This document shows, in pieces, positions 1 to 9,771 of a stretch of 64,000 bases of DNA. Positions within the stretch are counted from its first letter, which is position 1; every line of letters starts with the position of its first letter. The translations under genes and the position numbers were made by a program. Under the pieces are notes generated by a model, which worked only from the letters and a program-made list of their open reading frames with translations, was not told the origin of the DNA and ran no database searches. The DNA is from Arcobacter arenosus (GTDB taxonomy: Bacteria; Campylobacterota; Campylobacteria; Campylobacterales; Arcobacteraceae): assembly GCF_005771535.1 (NCBI RefSeq), contig NZ_VANU01000003.1, forward strand, positions 334,583 through 398,582, written 5' to 3'.

Positions 1-1440
1 TCCAATCCCTTCACTCTCTAACTTTTTAACCAAGCTAGCCTCAGTATATCTAGCAGGCGGTTTAGTAAAATTTTGTTCTAAATCTAGTTTTTCTAAATCT
101 AAAATTGTCCCAACTTTAATAGTTGGCAAGATTTTTTCACTACTATCAAGGGCTGCTTCAGGATTATCACTTCCTTCAGTATAAGCTTTCATAAAACCTG
201 CAAAAATAATTCTTTGTCCCTTTGTTTGAAATTCAAACTCTTTATCTTTTCCTGCACTAATTTTATAAGTGGTGTTTGCTATTTTTGCTGGTGCCATTTG
301 TGTTGCTAAAGTTCTTTTCCAAATTAAATCATATAATTTAAATTGTGCATTATCAACATATGGTTTTATTTCACTTGGTTTTAAAGCTAAATTTACAGGT
401 CTAATTGCTTCGTGAGCCTCTTGCGCTCCCTTTGCTTTTGATTTATAAACTCTTGGTTTACTTAAAGAATACTCTTTTCCATACTCATTTTCTATAACTT
501 CTTTTGCCTTACTTGTAGCAACTTTTGAAAGATTTAATGAGTCAGTTCTCATATATGTGATTAAACCACCTGAATGTCCTGGAATATTACCAACATTTCC
601 TTCATATAATTGTTGAGCAATTACCATTGTTTGTTTTACAGATAATCCAATCTTTCTACTAGCCTCTTGTTGTAGTGTTGAAGTTGTAAATGGAGCAGCA
701 GGATTTCTTGTACTTTCTTTCTCTTCAATATCTATTAATTGGAAATTACCTTGATTTATTGAAGATTCTATCGCTTTTGCTTGTTGTTCATTTTCTACTT
801 TTTCATTTTTTCCATCTATTTTTGCCAATAATGAATCAAAAGATGGATTTATAAACTCAGCTTTTATTCTCCAATACTCTTCAGGAACAAAGGCTCTAAT
901 CTCATTTTCTCTATCAACAATAATTCTAACAGCAACAGATTGAACTCTACCTGCACTAAGACCATATCTTACTTTTTTCCAAAGTAATGGAGAAAGTTCA
1001 TAACCAACAGCTCTATCTAAAATTCTTCTTGCTTGTTGAGCATCTACTAAGTGTTGGTTTACTTCCCTTGGGTTATTAATAGCTTCTAAAATAGCATCTT
1101 TTGTAATTTCATGAAATACAATTCTTTTAAGTGGGTTTTTTTCAATTTTTAGTGCAGGAATTAGGTGCCATGCAATAGCCTCTCCCTCTCTATCTTCATC
1201 GGCTGCTAGGTAAATAGTAGTATCTTTTGAAATCTCTTTTTTTAAATCACTGATAACTTTTTTCTTATCAGTTGAGATTAAATATTTTGGTTCAAAATTG
1301 TTTTCTGGATCAAAGCCTAATTTTGACTTTGGAAGGTCTCTTACATGCCCCATTGAGGCCATTACTTTATAGTCTTTTCCTAAAAACTTTGATATTGTTT
1401 TTGCTTTTGCTGGTGACTCTACTATTACTAAATTCTTCAC
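1..1440 (-). CDS. topA: DNA topoisomerase I, 3' end cut off by the window edge
   Basis: Type IA topoisomerase that relaxes negatively supercoiled DNA through a 5'-phosphotyrosine intermediate. About 480 N-terminal residues are present. The protein opens with the TOPRIM strand KNLVIVESPAKAKTI, followed by LAADEDREGEAIAWHL (the acidic metal-binding motif), the FHEITKDAI segment and the RYGLSAGRVQSVAVR segment. At the edge the reading ends in ARYTEASLVKKLESEGIG, which is the conserved lead-in to the catalytic domain's C-terminal part; the zinc-ribbon end lies outside. The start is a GTG at 1440, chosen because the family sequence begins there, an AAGGG Shine-Dalgarno lies 8-9 nt upstream and an in-frame stop follows shortly further upstream. 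Identification is firm from the motifs; only the length is unknown. Confidence 0.95.
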   Translation of the reverse strand, partial: MKNLVIVESPAKAKTISKFLGKDYKVMASMGHVRDLPKSKLGFDPENNFEPKYLISTDKKKVISDLKKEISKDTTIYLAADEDREGEAIAWHLIPALKIEKNPLKRIVFHEITKDAILEAINNPREVNQHLVDAQQARRILDRAVGYELSPLLWKKVRYGLSAGRVQSVAVRIIVDRENEIRAFVPEEYWRIKAEFINPSFDSLLAKIDGKNEKVENEQQAKAIESSINQGNFQLIDIEEKESTRNPAAPFTTSTLQQEASRKIGLSVKQTMVIAQQLYEGNVGNIPGHSGGLITYMRTDSLNLSKVATSKAKEVIENEYGKEYSLSKPRVYKSKAKGAQEAHEAIRPVNLALKPSEIKPYVDNAQFKLYDLIWKRTLATQMAPAKIANTTYKISAGKDKEFEFQTKGQRIIFAGFMKAYTEGSDNPEAALDSSEKILPTIKVGTILDLEKLDLEQNFTKPPARYTEASLVKKLESEGIG

Positions 1441-1459
1441 TAAAACTACCCTTACACTT

Positions 1460-1488
1460 ATTATAAATCACGCATTCTAGCATAAAAA
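1460..1488 (-). promoter_or_regulatory. candidate sigma-70 promoter of topA
   Basis: Reading the minus strand, a perfect TATAAT lies at 1465-1460 and a T-rich TTTTTA at 1488-1483, spaced 17 nt. The predicted transcript would start near 1452 and leave a leader of only about 12 nt, which holds just the AAGGG ribosome binding site. The -35 is weak, as is usual in Campylobacterota. Confidence 0.45.
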
Positions 1489-1506
1489 AATTAAAAGCAT
1501 TTAATA

Positions 1507-2286
1507 TTAAAAAATTATGATCTCTTCTTGAATTTCTATATTAAACTGCTCTTTTATCCTATTTTTTGCTTCATTTATTAGATACATTGCATCCTCAAAA
1601 GTTCCTTCACCCTCATTTACTAAAAAATTCGCATGAACCTTTGAGAAACTCATATCACCTTTTTTTAATCCTTTTAAACCAACCTGCTCTATCAATCTTC
1701 CAGCATAATCACCTTCAGGATTTTTAAAACAACTTCCCGCACTTGGAGTGTGGGGTTGGTTATCTCTCATTTTTTTAAACATTTCACTTTTTTCTTTTGA
1801 ATACCCAGAAGATAAATTAAATACAAGCTCATAAACTATAGTATTGATATTTGTAAATCTATACCCATATTGAATACCTTCTTTTTTTATATAACCATCT
1901 TTTGTCTTAATAGAATCTATATAATTAAAAATCTCCCATTCTTTTAAGCCTGCATTCATTTTTATAAGCCCCCCTAAATTACCAGGAAGTCTCCCTAAAA
2001 ACTCAAAATTAGCTAAATCATGTTTTTTGGCATATGATAAAAGTTTACCTGATTTTACTGCACAACCCACATAAAGTTTGTCATCTTTTTGTTCAATATA
2101 CTCAAAAGCTTTTCCAAGCTTTGCAAATTTTGGTGGGTCATTTGATACTAAAATATTATTAGCTTGTCCAATAATTTGATAATCATCATAATCACCTATC
2201 TCATTTATGTTTAAAACTTCACAAATGGGACCTATTTTTATTGAACTATATTTTTTAAAATCAATCTCTTCAAAGAAGTTTTTCAT
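1507..2286 (-). CDS. murB: UDP-N-acetylenolpyruvoylglucosamine reductase
   Basis: Cytoplasmic FAD enzyme that reduces UDP-GlcNAc-enolpyruvate to UDP-MurNAc with NADPH in peptidoglycan synthesis. At 259 residues it is the short form seen in Campylobacterota. Visible features: FAD-binding GQANNIL (40-46), LGRLPGNLGG (97-106), the catalytic-serine motif PSAGSCFKNP (181-190, Ser185 expected as proton donor), HANFLVN (218-224) and the C-terminal EIQEEI segment with the expected glutamate. The start codon overlaps the stop codon of the upstream mqnD gene by one base (TAATG), so the two are probably translationally coupled although their pathways differ. Confidence 0.95.
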   Translation of the reverse strand: MKNFFEEIDFKKYSSIKIGPICEVLNINEIGDYDDYQIIGQANNILVSNDPPKFAKLGKAFEYIEQKDDKLYVGCAVKSGKLLSYAKKHDLANFEFLGRLPGNLGGLIKMNAGLKEWEIFNYIDSIKTKDGYIKKEGIQYGYRFTNINTIVYELVFNLSSGYSKEKSEMFKKMRDNQPHTPSAGSCFKNPEGDYAGRLIEQVGLKGLKKGDMSFSKVHANFLVNEGEGTFEDAMYLINEAKNRIKEQFNIEIQEEIIIF

Positions 2287-3149
2287 TATTTAGCTCTAAA
2301 TTCCTCATACTCACTTGGAATTAAAAAATCTTTTGCTTTTATTAGATTTTCATAATACCCATGTTTATATCCAAGCTCAAAAAGTTTGTCTAATGCTTTA
2401 AATTGAATTTCACTTAGCTCTACAGAGTTATCATTTGCATATAAATCTAAATATGTATCTAAAGTATCAGCATCTACCCTAATTAAACCTTTTTCAAGTA
2501 ACATAGGAGCTAAAACTTTTCTATTTTTATTTGCAACATCAACAGCTTTAATAAGTGTGTTCTCATAATCAATTGCACTATGAAGAGGAATTGATCTTCT
2601 TAAGCACATACCTCCTAATGGTAATGGTAAGTCACCTCCACTAAGTTCAACCCAAATATCCCACATCTCTCGTTCTACTTCAAGTTCATCATTAAAAGTT
2701 AGAATTGACTCATGAATTAATACACCTGCGTCAACTTCTCCATCTAATACAGCTTGTTCGATATCTAAAAAGTTCATATATGTGATTCTAGCTTCAGGAT
2801 AAGCTATTTTAAATAGAAGTGCATTTGTCGTAAACTCACCACTAAGTGCAACTTTAAAATTTCTTTTTAGTTTTGTACCTTTTTTCTTAATTAGTTTAGG
2901 TCCGTAACCCTCCCCAAAAGAAACAGCCGTTTTAAGTAAAGCATAATCATCCTTTACTAAAGGATATAAGGCAAAAGAAATGGCACAAACATCATATTCA
3001 CCTTTTAAAGTTGCTTGATTTAATGTCTCAATATCATCAGCTATATTTTCAAATTTTGCATCTTTAGCAGTAACCCAACCAAACTTAATAGCATAATACA
3101 TAAAAATATCATCAGCATCAGGAGAATGTGCAACACTTATTGTTTTCAA
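2286..3149 (-). CDS. mqnD: 1,4-dihydroxy-6-naphthoate synthase (futalosine menaquinone pathway)
   Basis: Enzyme of the futalosine route to menaquinone, the route Campylobacterota use in place of the classic Men pathway; it converts cyclic de-hypoxanthine futalosine to 1,4-dihydroxy-6-naphthoate. The N-terminal SVAHSPDADDIFMYYA and the periplasmic-binding-protein-like body with VDAGVLIHE match MqnD and its close homologues better than MqnA. I place the start at the TTG at 3149 (LKTISVAHSP...), because AAAGG lies 8 nt before it; an ATG at 3197 would add 16 residues unlike the family. It is first in a transcript with murB. Sure of the family, slightly less sure of D versus a paralogue. Confidence 0.82.
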   Translation of the reverse strand: MKTISVAHSPDADDIFMYYAIKFGWVTAKDAKFENIADDIETLNQATLKGEYDVCAISFALYPLVKDDYALLKTAVSFGEGYGPKLIKKKGTKLKRNFKVALSGEFTTNALLFKIAYPEARITYMNFLDIEQAVLDGEVDAGVLIHESILTFNDELEVEREMWDIWVELSGGDLPLPLGGMCLRRSIPLHSAIDYENTLIKAVDVANKNRKVLAPMLLEKGLIRVDADTLDTYLDLYANDNSVELSEIQFKALDKLFELGYKHGYYENLIKAKDFLIPSEYEEFRAK

Positions 3150-3303
3150 GATAGACCTTTTATCATAAATTTGTATGGGATTGTAACAAGTTATCAATTA
3201 CTTTTTGTTTAGCCTCGTTTGTACACTAAATATTCAATTATGTCATGCTAAATTCATAAAGAAGTGTTAAAATTTTATAAGTACTCAATATAAGGGGGAA
3301 CTC

Positions 3304-3906
3304 ATGAGAGTTAAAATTATTGACTGTACGGAAAAACAACATAAAGATGTTGAAAAAATTGTAAATTTTATAAGTGATTATTTACAAAAAAACAATGTCA
3401 ATTACACAAAATTAACTTTAAAAGAGTTACAATTTGCTCAATGTACTGAATGTAGATGCTGTACACAGAAAAAAAGTGATGAACCTGTAAAGTGTGTTTT
3501 AAAAGATGACTTAAATGATGAACTAGATAATATTGAAGCTGCAAATAGATATATAATCTTAGCAGATAGAAATAATCTATTCTCAAAAAATAAGGTTCAT
3601 GAAAAATTCTCCCAAAGACTAGTTGCATATTACTATTGGCCATATGGGCAAGTGCAATCTACATTAAGAAGAGTAGCTCAAGCAAAAAGCTCTATTTTGA
3701 TAAATTATAATACTACAAAATATTTTATGAATCATAGTTTTTATACCTCTAAACACTACATGGAACATACTTCTGCCTCAATAGGAGCAAAAGTTATCGA
3801 CTGGCAAGCAATAACTCCAAAAAAAGATATTATCAAAAGCTATGAAAAAAGATTAATTGAGATGATAGATAAACTTTTACACTCTTTTGTACAAAGAGCC
3901 TCTTAA
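3304..3906 (+). CDS. flavodoxin-like NAD(P)H-dependent oxidoreductase with a cysteine cluster
   Basis: 200-residue cytoplasmic protein resembling the NADPH-dependent FMN reductase / iron-sulfur flavoprotein group. It starts with a beta-strand MRVKIIDCTE in the flavodoxin style, then has a compact cysteine set at C47, C50, C52, C53 and C64. C47-xx-C50-xx-C53 resembles the CxxCxxC of iron-sulfur flavoproteins, although the spacing to the last cysteine is longer than usual. A very strong ribosome binding site (AGGGGGAA) precedes the ATG. It is a single-gene unit, divergent from mqnD and convergent with nuoN. The substrate is unknown; a [4Fe-4S] cluster is inferred, not shown. Confidence 0.6.
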   Translation: MRVKIIDCTEKQHKDVEKIVNFISDYLQKNNVNYTKLTLKELQFAQCTECRCCTQKKSDEPVKCVLKDDLNDELDNIEAANRYIILADRNNLFSKNKVHEKFSQRLVAYYYWPYGQVQSTLRRVAQAKSSILINYNTTKYFMNHSFYTSKHYMEHTSASIGAKVIDWQAITPKKDIIKSYEKRLIEMIDKLLHSFVQRAS

Positions 3907-3917
3907 ATTTTTTGGAC

Positions 3918-3935
3918 ATTAGGAAAAATCCTAAT
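3918..3935. repeat. perfect 7-bp inverted repeat at the nuoN stop codon
   Basis: ATTAGGA-AAAA-TCCTAAT sits between the convergent flavodoxin-like gene and nuoN and includes the nuoN TAG stop. Neither side is followed by a run of T in the transcript sense, so it is not a textbook intrinsic terminator. It may be a 3'-end stabilising hairpin for the nuo mRNA. Confidence 0.4.
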
Positions 3936-5418
3936 ATCCTGAAGTTTGTACATAGTACGAAATAATCTCTAATAATGGGTCAACCATAAAAATTGAAAGA
4001 ATTGTAATTATTGCACAAAAACCAATTACTGTTTTAATTGAAGTAGTTGCATTTGCCATATATTTTACTTCATTACCTTCAATTGGGTCTTTTAAGAACA
4101 TATAAACAATTGGTTTTAAATAATAGTATCCTGCAATTGCAGAGTTTATAACCATAATAAGTGCTAATAACATATATCCAGCATTAACACTTGCTCCAAT
4201 TAAATACATTTTTCCCCAGAAAAGTGCAAATGGTGGAATACCAGCTAATGATAATAAAAATAATCCCATCATTGTTGCAGTAAATGGTGAACTTTTTATA
4301 AGACCTGAATATTTTTCCAAAGCATGGTCTGAAGAGAATTTATAATCTTTACTTCTATTTAACCAAAGCATTGTAAATCCACCAAGGTTTGTAACTAAGA
4401 ACATAATCCAATATAAAAATAGTGCATTTGTTGCTTGTGTAGTTCCTATTAAAATTGCTGCCATTGCAAACCCTGCATTTGAGATTGAAGAGTATGCAAG
4501 CATTCTATTAATATCATTTTGAAGTAGTGCAATAATATTTGGAATAGTCATTGATAATACAACAATAACATAAAGAATAATCTCTACAAATCTATCACCA
4601 CTTGCTATAAATATCTCAAAAAATCTTAAGGCAACAACAAAACCTGCCATTTTTGGAACAATAGACATAAATCCTGCTAAAGCTGCTGTTGCTCCCTCAT
4701 ATACATCAGGAACCCAAACATGAAATGGAACTAGTGATATTTTAAAGGCTAAAGCACCTAACATAAAGATAACACCAATTAACATTACAGGATAGTTATC
4801 AAAATTTGATTCAACTAAAATTTGTGACATAAGTCCTAACTCAACAGTTCCAGTTAAAGCATAAAAAATCATTGAACCAAAGGCAAAAAATGCAGTTGCT
4901 AAAGCACCCATTGTAAAATACTTAATAGCTGCTTCTAAAGCATTTTTTCTATTATGCATAGCAATAATTGTATATAAAGACATAGAAGCTGTTTCAAGAC
5001 CTACAAAGATTAAAATTAAAGAATCTGAACTAACCATAAATTGGAACCCTGCAATCATAAATAAATATAAAGCAAAGTACTCAGGATATCTATACTCTTG
5101 AAATCTTAATTTACCCATTGCCGTAAAGATAAAAAGAAGTGAAGCAATTACAATTACACCTTGAGAAAGTATCGAGATACCATCCACAAGCATTAAATCA
5201 AAAAAGCCTCTTACGTTTCCAGAAAAGCCAATCAATACCCCAAAGTCAACAATTAAAAATAAAACTGTTAACATGATATATAAAGATTTATCTAAATTTC
5301 TATTAACTAAATCAATGATTAAAATTACAAGTGCTCCAACTATTGCAACAAGCATAGGAACTATTGTTCCAAAATTTAAACTAGCAAATTCAATTGATAC
5401 AGGTGGTATATTTATCAT
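3931..5418 (-). CDS. nuoN: NADH-quinone oxidoreductase-type complex I subunit N
   Basis: Proton-pumping antiporter-like membrane subunit of respiratory complex I, next to subunits A/J/K/H in the arm. 495 residues, about 14 hydrophobic helices. The antiporter core is recognisable: a conserved Glu in the FVGLETASMSLY helix, Lys in AAIKYFTMGA, and the SLVPFHVWVPDVYEGA loop. It is the last gene of the operon and overlaps nuoM by 4 nt (ATGA). Length and order match the family; nothing is missing. Confidence 0.95.
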   Translation of the reverse strand: MINIPPVSIEFASLNFGTIVPMLVAIVGALVILIIDLVNRNLDKSLYIMLTVLFLIVDFGVLIGFSGNVRGFFDLMLVDGISILSQGVIVIASLLFIFTAMGKLRFQEYRYPEYFALYLFMIAGFQFMVSSDSLILIFVGLETASMSLYTIIAMHNRKNALEAAIKYFTMGALATAFFAFGSMIFYALTGTVELGLMSQILVESNFDNYPVMLIGVIFMLGALAFKISLVPFHVWVPDVYEGATAALAGFMSIVPKMAGFVVALRFFEIFIASGDRFVEIILYVIVVLSMTIPNIIALLQNDINRMLAYSSISNAGFAMAAILIGTTQATNALFLYWIMFLVTNLGGFTMLWLNRSKDYKFSSDHALEKYSGLIKSSPFTATMMGLFLLSLAGIPPFALFWGKMYLIGASVNAGYMLLALIMVINSAIAGYYYLKPIVYMFLKDPIEGNEVKYMANATTSIKTVIGFCAIITILSIFMVDPLLEIISYYVQTSGY

Positions 5419-6944
5419 TTTTCACCTCCTTGAATACTATTAGACTCCATAAGTCTAGTCTTTGTAGTAGGATTTACTGCTTTTAGTTGCATAACTTCAA
5501 CAAGGGCAGACACAGATGTATCTACAGGTTTTAAAATAGGTTTTGGATAAACACCTAAGATTACAACTAATGCAACAAGTGGAATTAATGCTGCTAATTC
5601 ACGCCCTTTTACATCTTCAAGATTTTTATTTTCTTCATGAACAATAGGTCCAAAGAAAGATTTTTTATACATTACAAGCATATAAACAGCACCTAAAATA
5701 ATTGTTAGTCCAGCAATAATTGTTAATACAGGAGATACTTTAAAAAATCCAAGTAAAGATAAAAACTCACCTACAAAACCAATAGTTAAAGGAAGACCAA
5801 CAGATGCCATTAACATGATTCCAAAAATAGTTGCATATCTTGGCATTACAGAAGCTAATCCTCCAAAATCTTTTATCATTTTTGTATGTCGTCTATCATA
5901 TATTACTCCAACAAGCATGAACAGGGCTCCTGATACAATACCATGAGAAATCATTAAGAAGATTGAACCACCAATCCCTTCTACATTTAGAGCAAAAATA
6001 CCTAAAATAATAACACCCATATGTGAAACTGATGAGTAAGCAATAACTTGTTTCATATCCTCTTGGGCATAAGCTACCATTGCTGTGTAAACAATTGCAA
6101 TAAGAGCTAAAGCCGCCATTGGATATGTAAAATAAACCGAAGCATCAGGGAATAGTGGTAATGAAAATCTTACAAAACCATAAGTACCCATTTTAAGTAA
6201 AACAGCGGCTAAGATTACAGAACCTATTGTTGGTGCTTGACCGTGAGCATATGGAAGCCATGTATGAAATGGGAACATTGGAACTTTGATTGCAAAACCA
6301 CAAAAGAAAGCAATAAATAACCAAGTTTGCATATCAAATGGTAAAATAAGCATATTCCAATCTAAAATACTAAAGCTCCAGTTTCCTGTTGTTTGGAAAT
6401 ATACATATCCTAGGTATAACATACCAATTAGCATCACCAATGAACCAATAAAGGTATATAAGAAAAATTTTATAGCTGCGTAAATTCTAAGTTGTCCACC
6501 CCATGCTCCAACAATATAAAGCATTGGTACTAAAGATAATTCCCAGAACATATAGAAAATGATTGCATCTAAAGCTAAAAATACTCCGACCATAGTCATT
6601 TCTAAGAACAATACTGTGATAATCATATGTTTTAGATTTCTTTTTTCAGTTAATCCAATAACTGCAATCATAGTCATAAAAGTAGTCATAATCACTAAAA
6701 ATAGTGAAATTCCATCAATACCCACTAAATAATTAATACCATATGAACTTATTATTGGTAAGGTTTCATTAAACTGCATTCCAGCTACACTTGTATCAAA
6801 ATTTGCCCAAAGAAAAATACTTAAAACAAATTCTAATGCAGTAACAACAATACCATACATTCTAATAGAGTCATTTTTAACTAAAAACCCCACAAATGCT
6901 GCAAATGCTGGAAAAAATATTAAAATTGATAAAATGTGTTCCAT
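5415..6944 (-). CDS. nuoM: complex I proton-pumping subunit M
   Basis: 509-residue membrane subunit with the antiporter-like fold. FYMFWELSLVPMLYIVGAWGG carries the essential membrane Glu, AAIKFFLYTFIGS the Lys, and KVPMFPFHTWLPYAHGQAPT the broken-helix signature. A later AYSSVSHMGV helix completes the pump module. The last residues (SNSIQGGEK) overlap the nuoN start by 4 nt; the start lies 12 nt after nuoL. Confidence 0.95.
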   Translation of the reverse strand: MEHILSILIFFPAFAAFVGFLVKNDSIRMYGIVVTALEFVLSIFLWANFDTSVAGMQFNETLPIISSYGINYLVGIDGISLFLVIMTTFMTMIAVIGLTEKRNLKHMIITVLFLEMTMVGVFLALDAIIFYMFWELSLVPMLYIVGAWGGQLRIYAAIKFFLYTFIGSLVMLIGMLYLGYVYFQTTGNWSFSILDWNMLILPFDMQTWLFIAFFCGFAIKVPMFPFHTWLPYAHGQAPTIGSVILAAVLLKMGTYGFVRFSLPLFPDASVYFTYPMAALALIAIVYTAMVAYAQEDMKQVIAYSSVSHMGVIILGIFALNVEGIGGSIFLMISHGIVSGALFMLVGVIYDRRHTKMIKDFGGLASVMPRYATIFGIMLMASVGLPLTIGFVGEFLSLLGFFKVSPVLTIIAGLTIILGAVYMLVMYKKSFFGPIVHEENKNLEDVKGRELAALIPLVALVVILGVYPKPILKPVDTSVSALVEVMQLKAVNPTTKTRLMESNSIQGGEK

Positions 6945-6956
6945 CTACTTAACCCC

Positions 6957-8891
6957 TTACTTTGCAATACCAAGTGCCACACTAAGCACTAGTAATACAG
7001 TAATACCAACAACCATCAATCTTAATGAAGTTGATAAATTTCCACTTTGAATAGGCCTACTTGCCTCACCACTTTTGTATATAACTTTTGCAATACCATC
7101 AACAATAGCATCAACAATTTTAAGATCAATATTTTTCCATGAAAATTTAGAAAGTGCCAAATATGGTTTATTGATTACATTCTCAATAAAGTGTGGCATA
7201 AAATATTGGTTTGCTAAAACTTTATAACAAAGTCTATTTTTAAATTTCTCACTAAAATATGTACCATCTTTTCTAAATTTAATAACAGCGAAAGCTATAC
7301 CGCCTAATGCAATTCCAAGTGTTATTACAATCAAAATCCATAAAGTTGCATTACTTACGTGAATCTCAAGTTCTGGTAAAACCTTTGTAACCATCTCAAT
7401 AAATGGTCCTTTAAAAAATCCTGCAATAACAGCTAAAATAGCAAGTGGAGTCATAGCAGCAATTACAAATGGATATGTTTCATGTGGATGATAATTGAAT
7501 TTTTTGAAGTTCTCTTCCCCATGGAATACATACATAACAAGTCTAAATGAATAAAAAGCAGTTAAACCAGCAGTTACCCATAAAATAGCCCATAAAATAT
7601 ATGAATGGTGTCCAAAAGCAACCTCTAATATCAAGTCTTTAGAGAAGAAACCTGAAAGTGGGAAGATACCAGCTAAAGCTACTGAAGCAACTGTCATAAT
7701 AATTGAAGTTCCTTTCATATGCTTATGTAGTCCACCCATATTTTTAATATTTATCTCATCATTTAAAGCATGCATAACATTACCAGCTCCTAAGAATAGA
7801 ACCGATTTAAAGAAGGCATGAGTAGCAAGATGGAAAAGTGCTACCCAATAAGCTCCAAGTCCAGCAGCTACAAACATATATCCAAGTTGAGATAGTGTTG
7901 AAAATGCAATGATTTTTTTAATATTAGTAGCAACAAGTGCCATTGAAGCTGCACCAATAGCGACAAGTGCTCCAAGACAAGCAATAAAATAACCAACTTC
8001 TGGAACAACTACAAAAATCTCATTTGCTCTAATTACTAAATAAACCCCTGCTGTTACCATTGTTGCAGCGTGAATTAGTGCAGAAACTGGAGTTGGTCCT
8101 TCCATAGCGTTCGCAAGCCATTGGTTAAATGGAAATTGTGCTGACTTACCCATAGCACCAATAAAAAGGAAAATTCCAATTGCAACTATAATTGAAGTAT
8201 CTAAGCTTCTAATATTTGCAAAAACTTCATCATATTGTAAACTTCCAAGATTCCAATAAATTAAAAATAATCCAACTAACATTCCTAAATCGGCAATTCT
8301 ATTTGTAATAAAAGCTTCATTTGCGGCAAAACTAGGGCTTATTGATGAAAATGGTGATAAAGTTGAAAATGGTGATTTGTAAATATCATCTGATTTTTCC
8401 CTATCTGCAACATGGTACCAAAATCCAATTAATCCCCAAGAACAAAGTCCAACACCTTCCCATCCAATAAATAATCCTGCAAAGTTATCTGACATTACTA
8501 AAATCATCATTGAAAATACGAAAGCTGAAAGCCATGCAAAAAATCTATTAAATGATTTGTCATGATCCATATAACCAATTGAATGGATATGAACCATTGT
8601 AGAAACAATTGTTACAACAACCATCATCACAACACTAACTTGATCAACAACAAAACCAAATGGAATATCTAATTTTCCTATTTGTATCCAATCAAGCATT
8701 CTTACATGAACAATAGCTTCTGTTGAATAAACATATTGAAGCAATATTAAAGAAGCTATCATTGAAACAGCAAGCAAAGCAGATGTAATAATTCCAGTAA
8801 AAAGCATTTTAGGTCTGTTTGAGAAACAAGCAGCAATCAAAGAACCTAAAAGAGGGGCAAAAAGCGCAATATATAAATATTTTTCCATCAT
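6957..8891 (-). CDS. nuoL: complex I proton-pumping subunit L
   Basis: 644-residue distal pump subunit with the long lateral helix of NuoL in its C-terminal part (about residues 510-640). Motifs: FIGWEGVGLCSWGLIGFWY (membrane Glu), GKSAQFPFNQWLANAMEGPTPVSALIHAATM, and AFSTLSQLGYM. Two consecutive ATG codons (8891, 8888) are possible starts; the first overlaps the nuoK stop. Family length 600-660, so it is full length. Confidence 0.95.
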   Translation of the reverse strand: MMEKYLYIALFAPLLGSLIAACFSNRPKMLFTGIITSALLAVSMIASLILLQYVYSTEAIVHVRMLDWIQIGKLDIPFGFVVDQVSVVMMVVVTIVSTMVHIHSIGYMDHDKSFNRFFAWLSAFVFSMMILVMSDNFAGLFIGWEGVGLCSWGLIGFWYHVADREKSDDIYKSPFSTLSPFSSISPSFAANEAFITNRIADLGMLVGLFLIYWNLGSLQYDEVFANIRSLDTSIIVAIGIFLFIGAMGKSAQFPFNQWLANAMEGPTPVSALIHAATMVTAGVYLVIRANEIFVVVPEVGYFIACLGALVAIGAASMALVATNIKKIIAFSTLSQLGYMFVAAGLGAYWVALFHLATHAFFKSVLFLGAGNVMHALNDEINIKNMGGLHKHMKGTSIIMTVASVALAGIFPLSGFFSKDLILEVAFGHHSYILWAILWVTAGLTAFYSFRLVMYVFHGEENFKKFNYHPHETYPFVIAAMTPLAILAVIAGFFKGPFIEMVTKVLPELEIHVSNATLWILIVITLGIALGGIAFAVIKFRKDGTYFSEKFKNRLCYKVLANQYFMPHFIENVINKPYLALSKFSWKNIDLKIVDAIVDGIAKVIYKSGEASRPIQSGNLSTSLRLMVVGITVLLVLSVALGIAK

Positions 8892-9190
8892 TAGCCCTTC
8901 ATACTTTGTAAACTATCTAGATTAATAGTACCAGTTTTCTTGTACCAAAGAATTAATAATCCAAGACCTATTGCAACCTCACTTGCAGCAATTGCTACAA
9001 TAAAAAAGGCGAACATTTGACCTGTTAAATCTCCATGAAACTTTGATATTGCAGCAAGACCAATATTCACTGCATTTAACATAATCTCAGTAGAAAAAAA
9101 TAACATAAGTAAATTTTTTCTTCTAATAACACCGACCATACCTATTAAAAATAACACAGCCGAAAGTATAAGGTATGCGTTTAAACTCAT
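8891..9190 (-). CDS. nuoK: complex I subunit K
   Basis: 99 residues, three transmembrane helices; the conserved glutamates are seen in FFSTEIMLNAVN (helix 2) and AIAASEVAIGLGLLI (helix 3), both required for proton transfer in this subunit. It overlaps nuoL by one base and nuoJ by 4 nt, so translation is probably coupled. Confidence 0.95.
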   Translation of the reverse strand: MSLNAYLILSAVLFLIGMVGVIRRKNLLMLFFSTEIMLNAVNIGLAAISKFHGDLTGQMFAFFIVAIAASEVAIGLGLLILWYKKTGTINLDSLQSMKG

Positions 9191-9762
9191 TTATTATCCT
9201 TTGCCAATGTTTCATTTTCCAATGCATCAATCTCTTCTTCACTTAAATCAGAATAAGAAACATCCATTCTTTTACCAGCCAAAATAATCCCACCAATCAT
9301 CGCAACAAGTAACATAACTGCTGCAACTTCAAAAGGAATAAGATATTTAGTAAATAAAACAATACCAACATCTTGAGTGTTTCCCCATTCAGGATGAACT
9401 GGATATTGTGCTTCAATGTTATTTCCAATAATTGGACTTACAAAGATTATTACAATAATCAAAGCACTAATTCCAGTTAATAAAAATATCAATCTAGGAT
9501 TATTAACTTTCTCTTTTACAGTTGAAAGTGAATCAAAGAACATCATACCAAAGGCATATAAAGCCATTACAGCACCTGTATAAACTACAATTTGAACTGC
9601 ACCCAAGAAATCAGCATCTAATAAAAAGAAGAAAGCTGAAATAAAAATCATCCCTGCAGCTAAAGAACTTAAAGCATACAGTGAATTATTTGTAAAAACT
9701 GTTATAGAGAACATAACAATTGTTAAAATTGAAAATAGATAAAAAGCTACTATCTCAAACAT
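9187..9762 (-). CDS. nuoJ: complex I subunit J
   Basis: 191-residue, five-helix membrane subunit. The third helix segment DADFLGAVQIVVYTGAVMAL holds the conserved Tyr/Gly-rich region that forms the pi-bulge gating proton transfer. The C-terminal tail (DVSYSDLSEEEIDALENET) is acidic and cytoplasmic. It lies 9 nt after nuoI, with a CCTCC-complement Shine-Dalgarno in that gap. Confidence 0.93.
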   Translation of the reverse strand: MFEIVAFYLFSILTIVMFSITVFTNNSLYALSSLAAGMIFISAFFFLLDADFLGAVQIVVYTGAVMALYAFGMMFFDSLSTVKEKVNNPRLIFLLTGISALIIVIIFVSPIIGNNIEAQYPVHPEWGNTQDVGIVLFTKYLIPFEVAAVMLLVAMIGGIILAGKRMDVSYSDLSEEEIDALENETLAKDNK

Positions 9763-9771
9763 TTCCCCTCC

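Noticed and set aside
3918..3935. Terminator for nuo or the flavodoxin-like gene
   Set aside because: The stem is perfect but no T-run follows on either strand; kept only as an inverted repeat.
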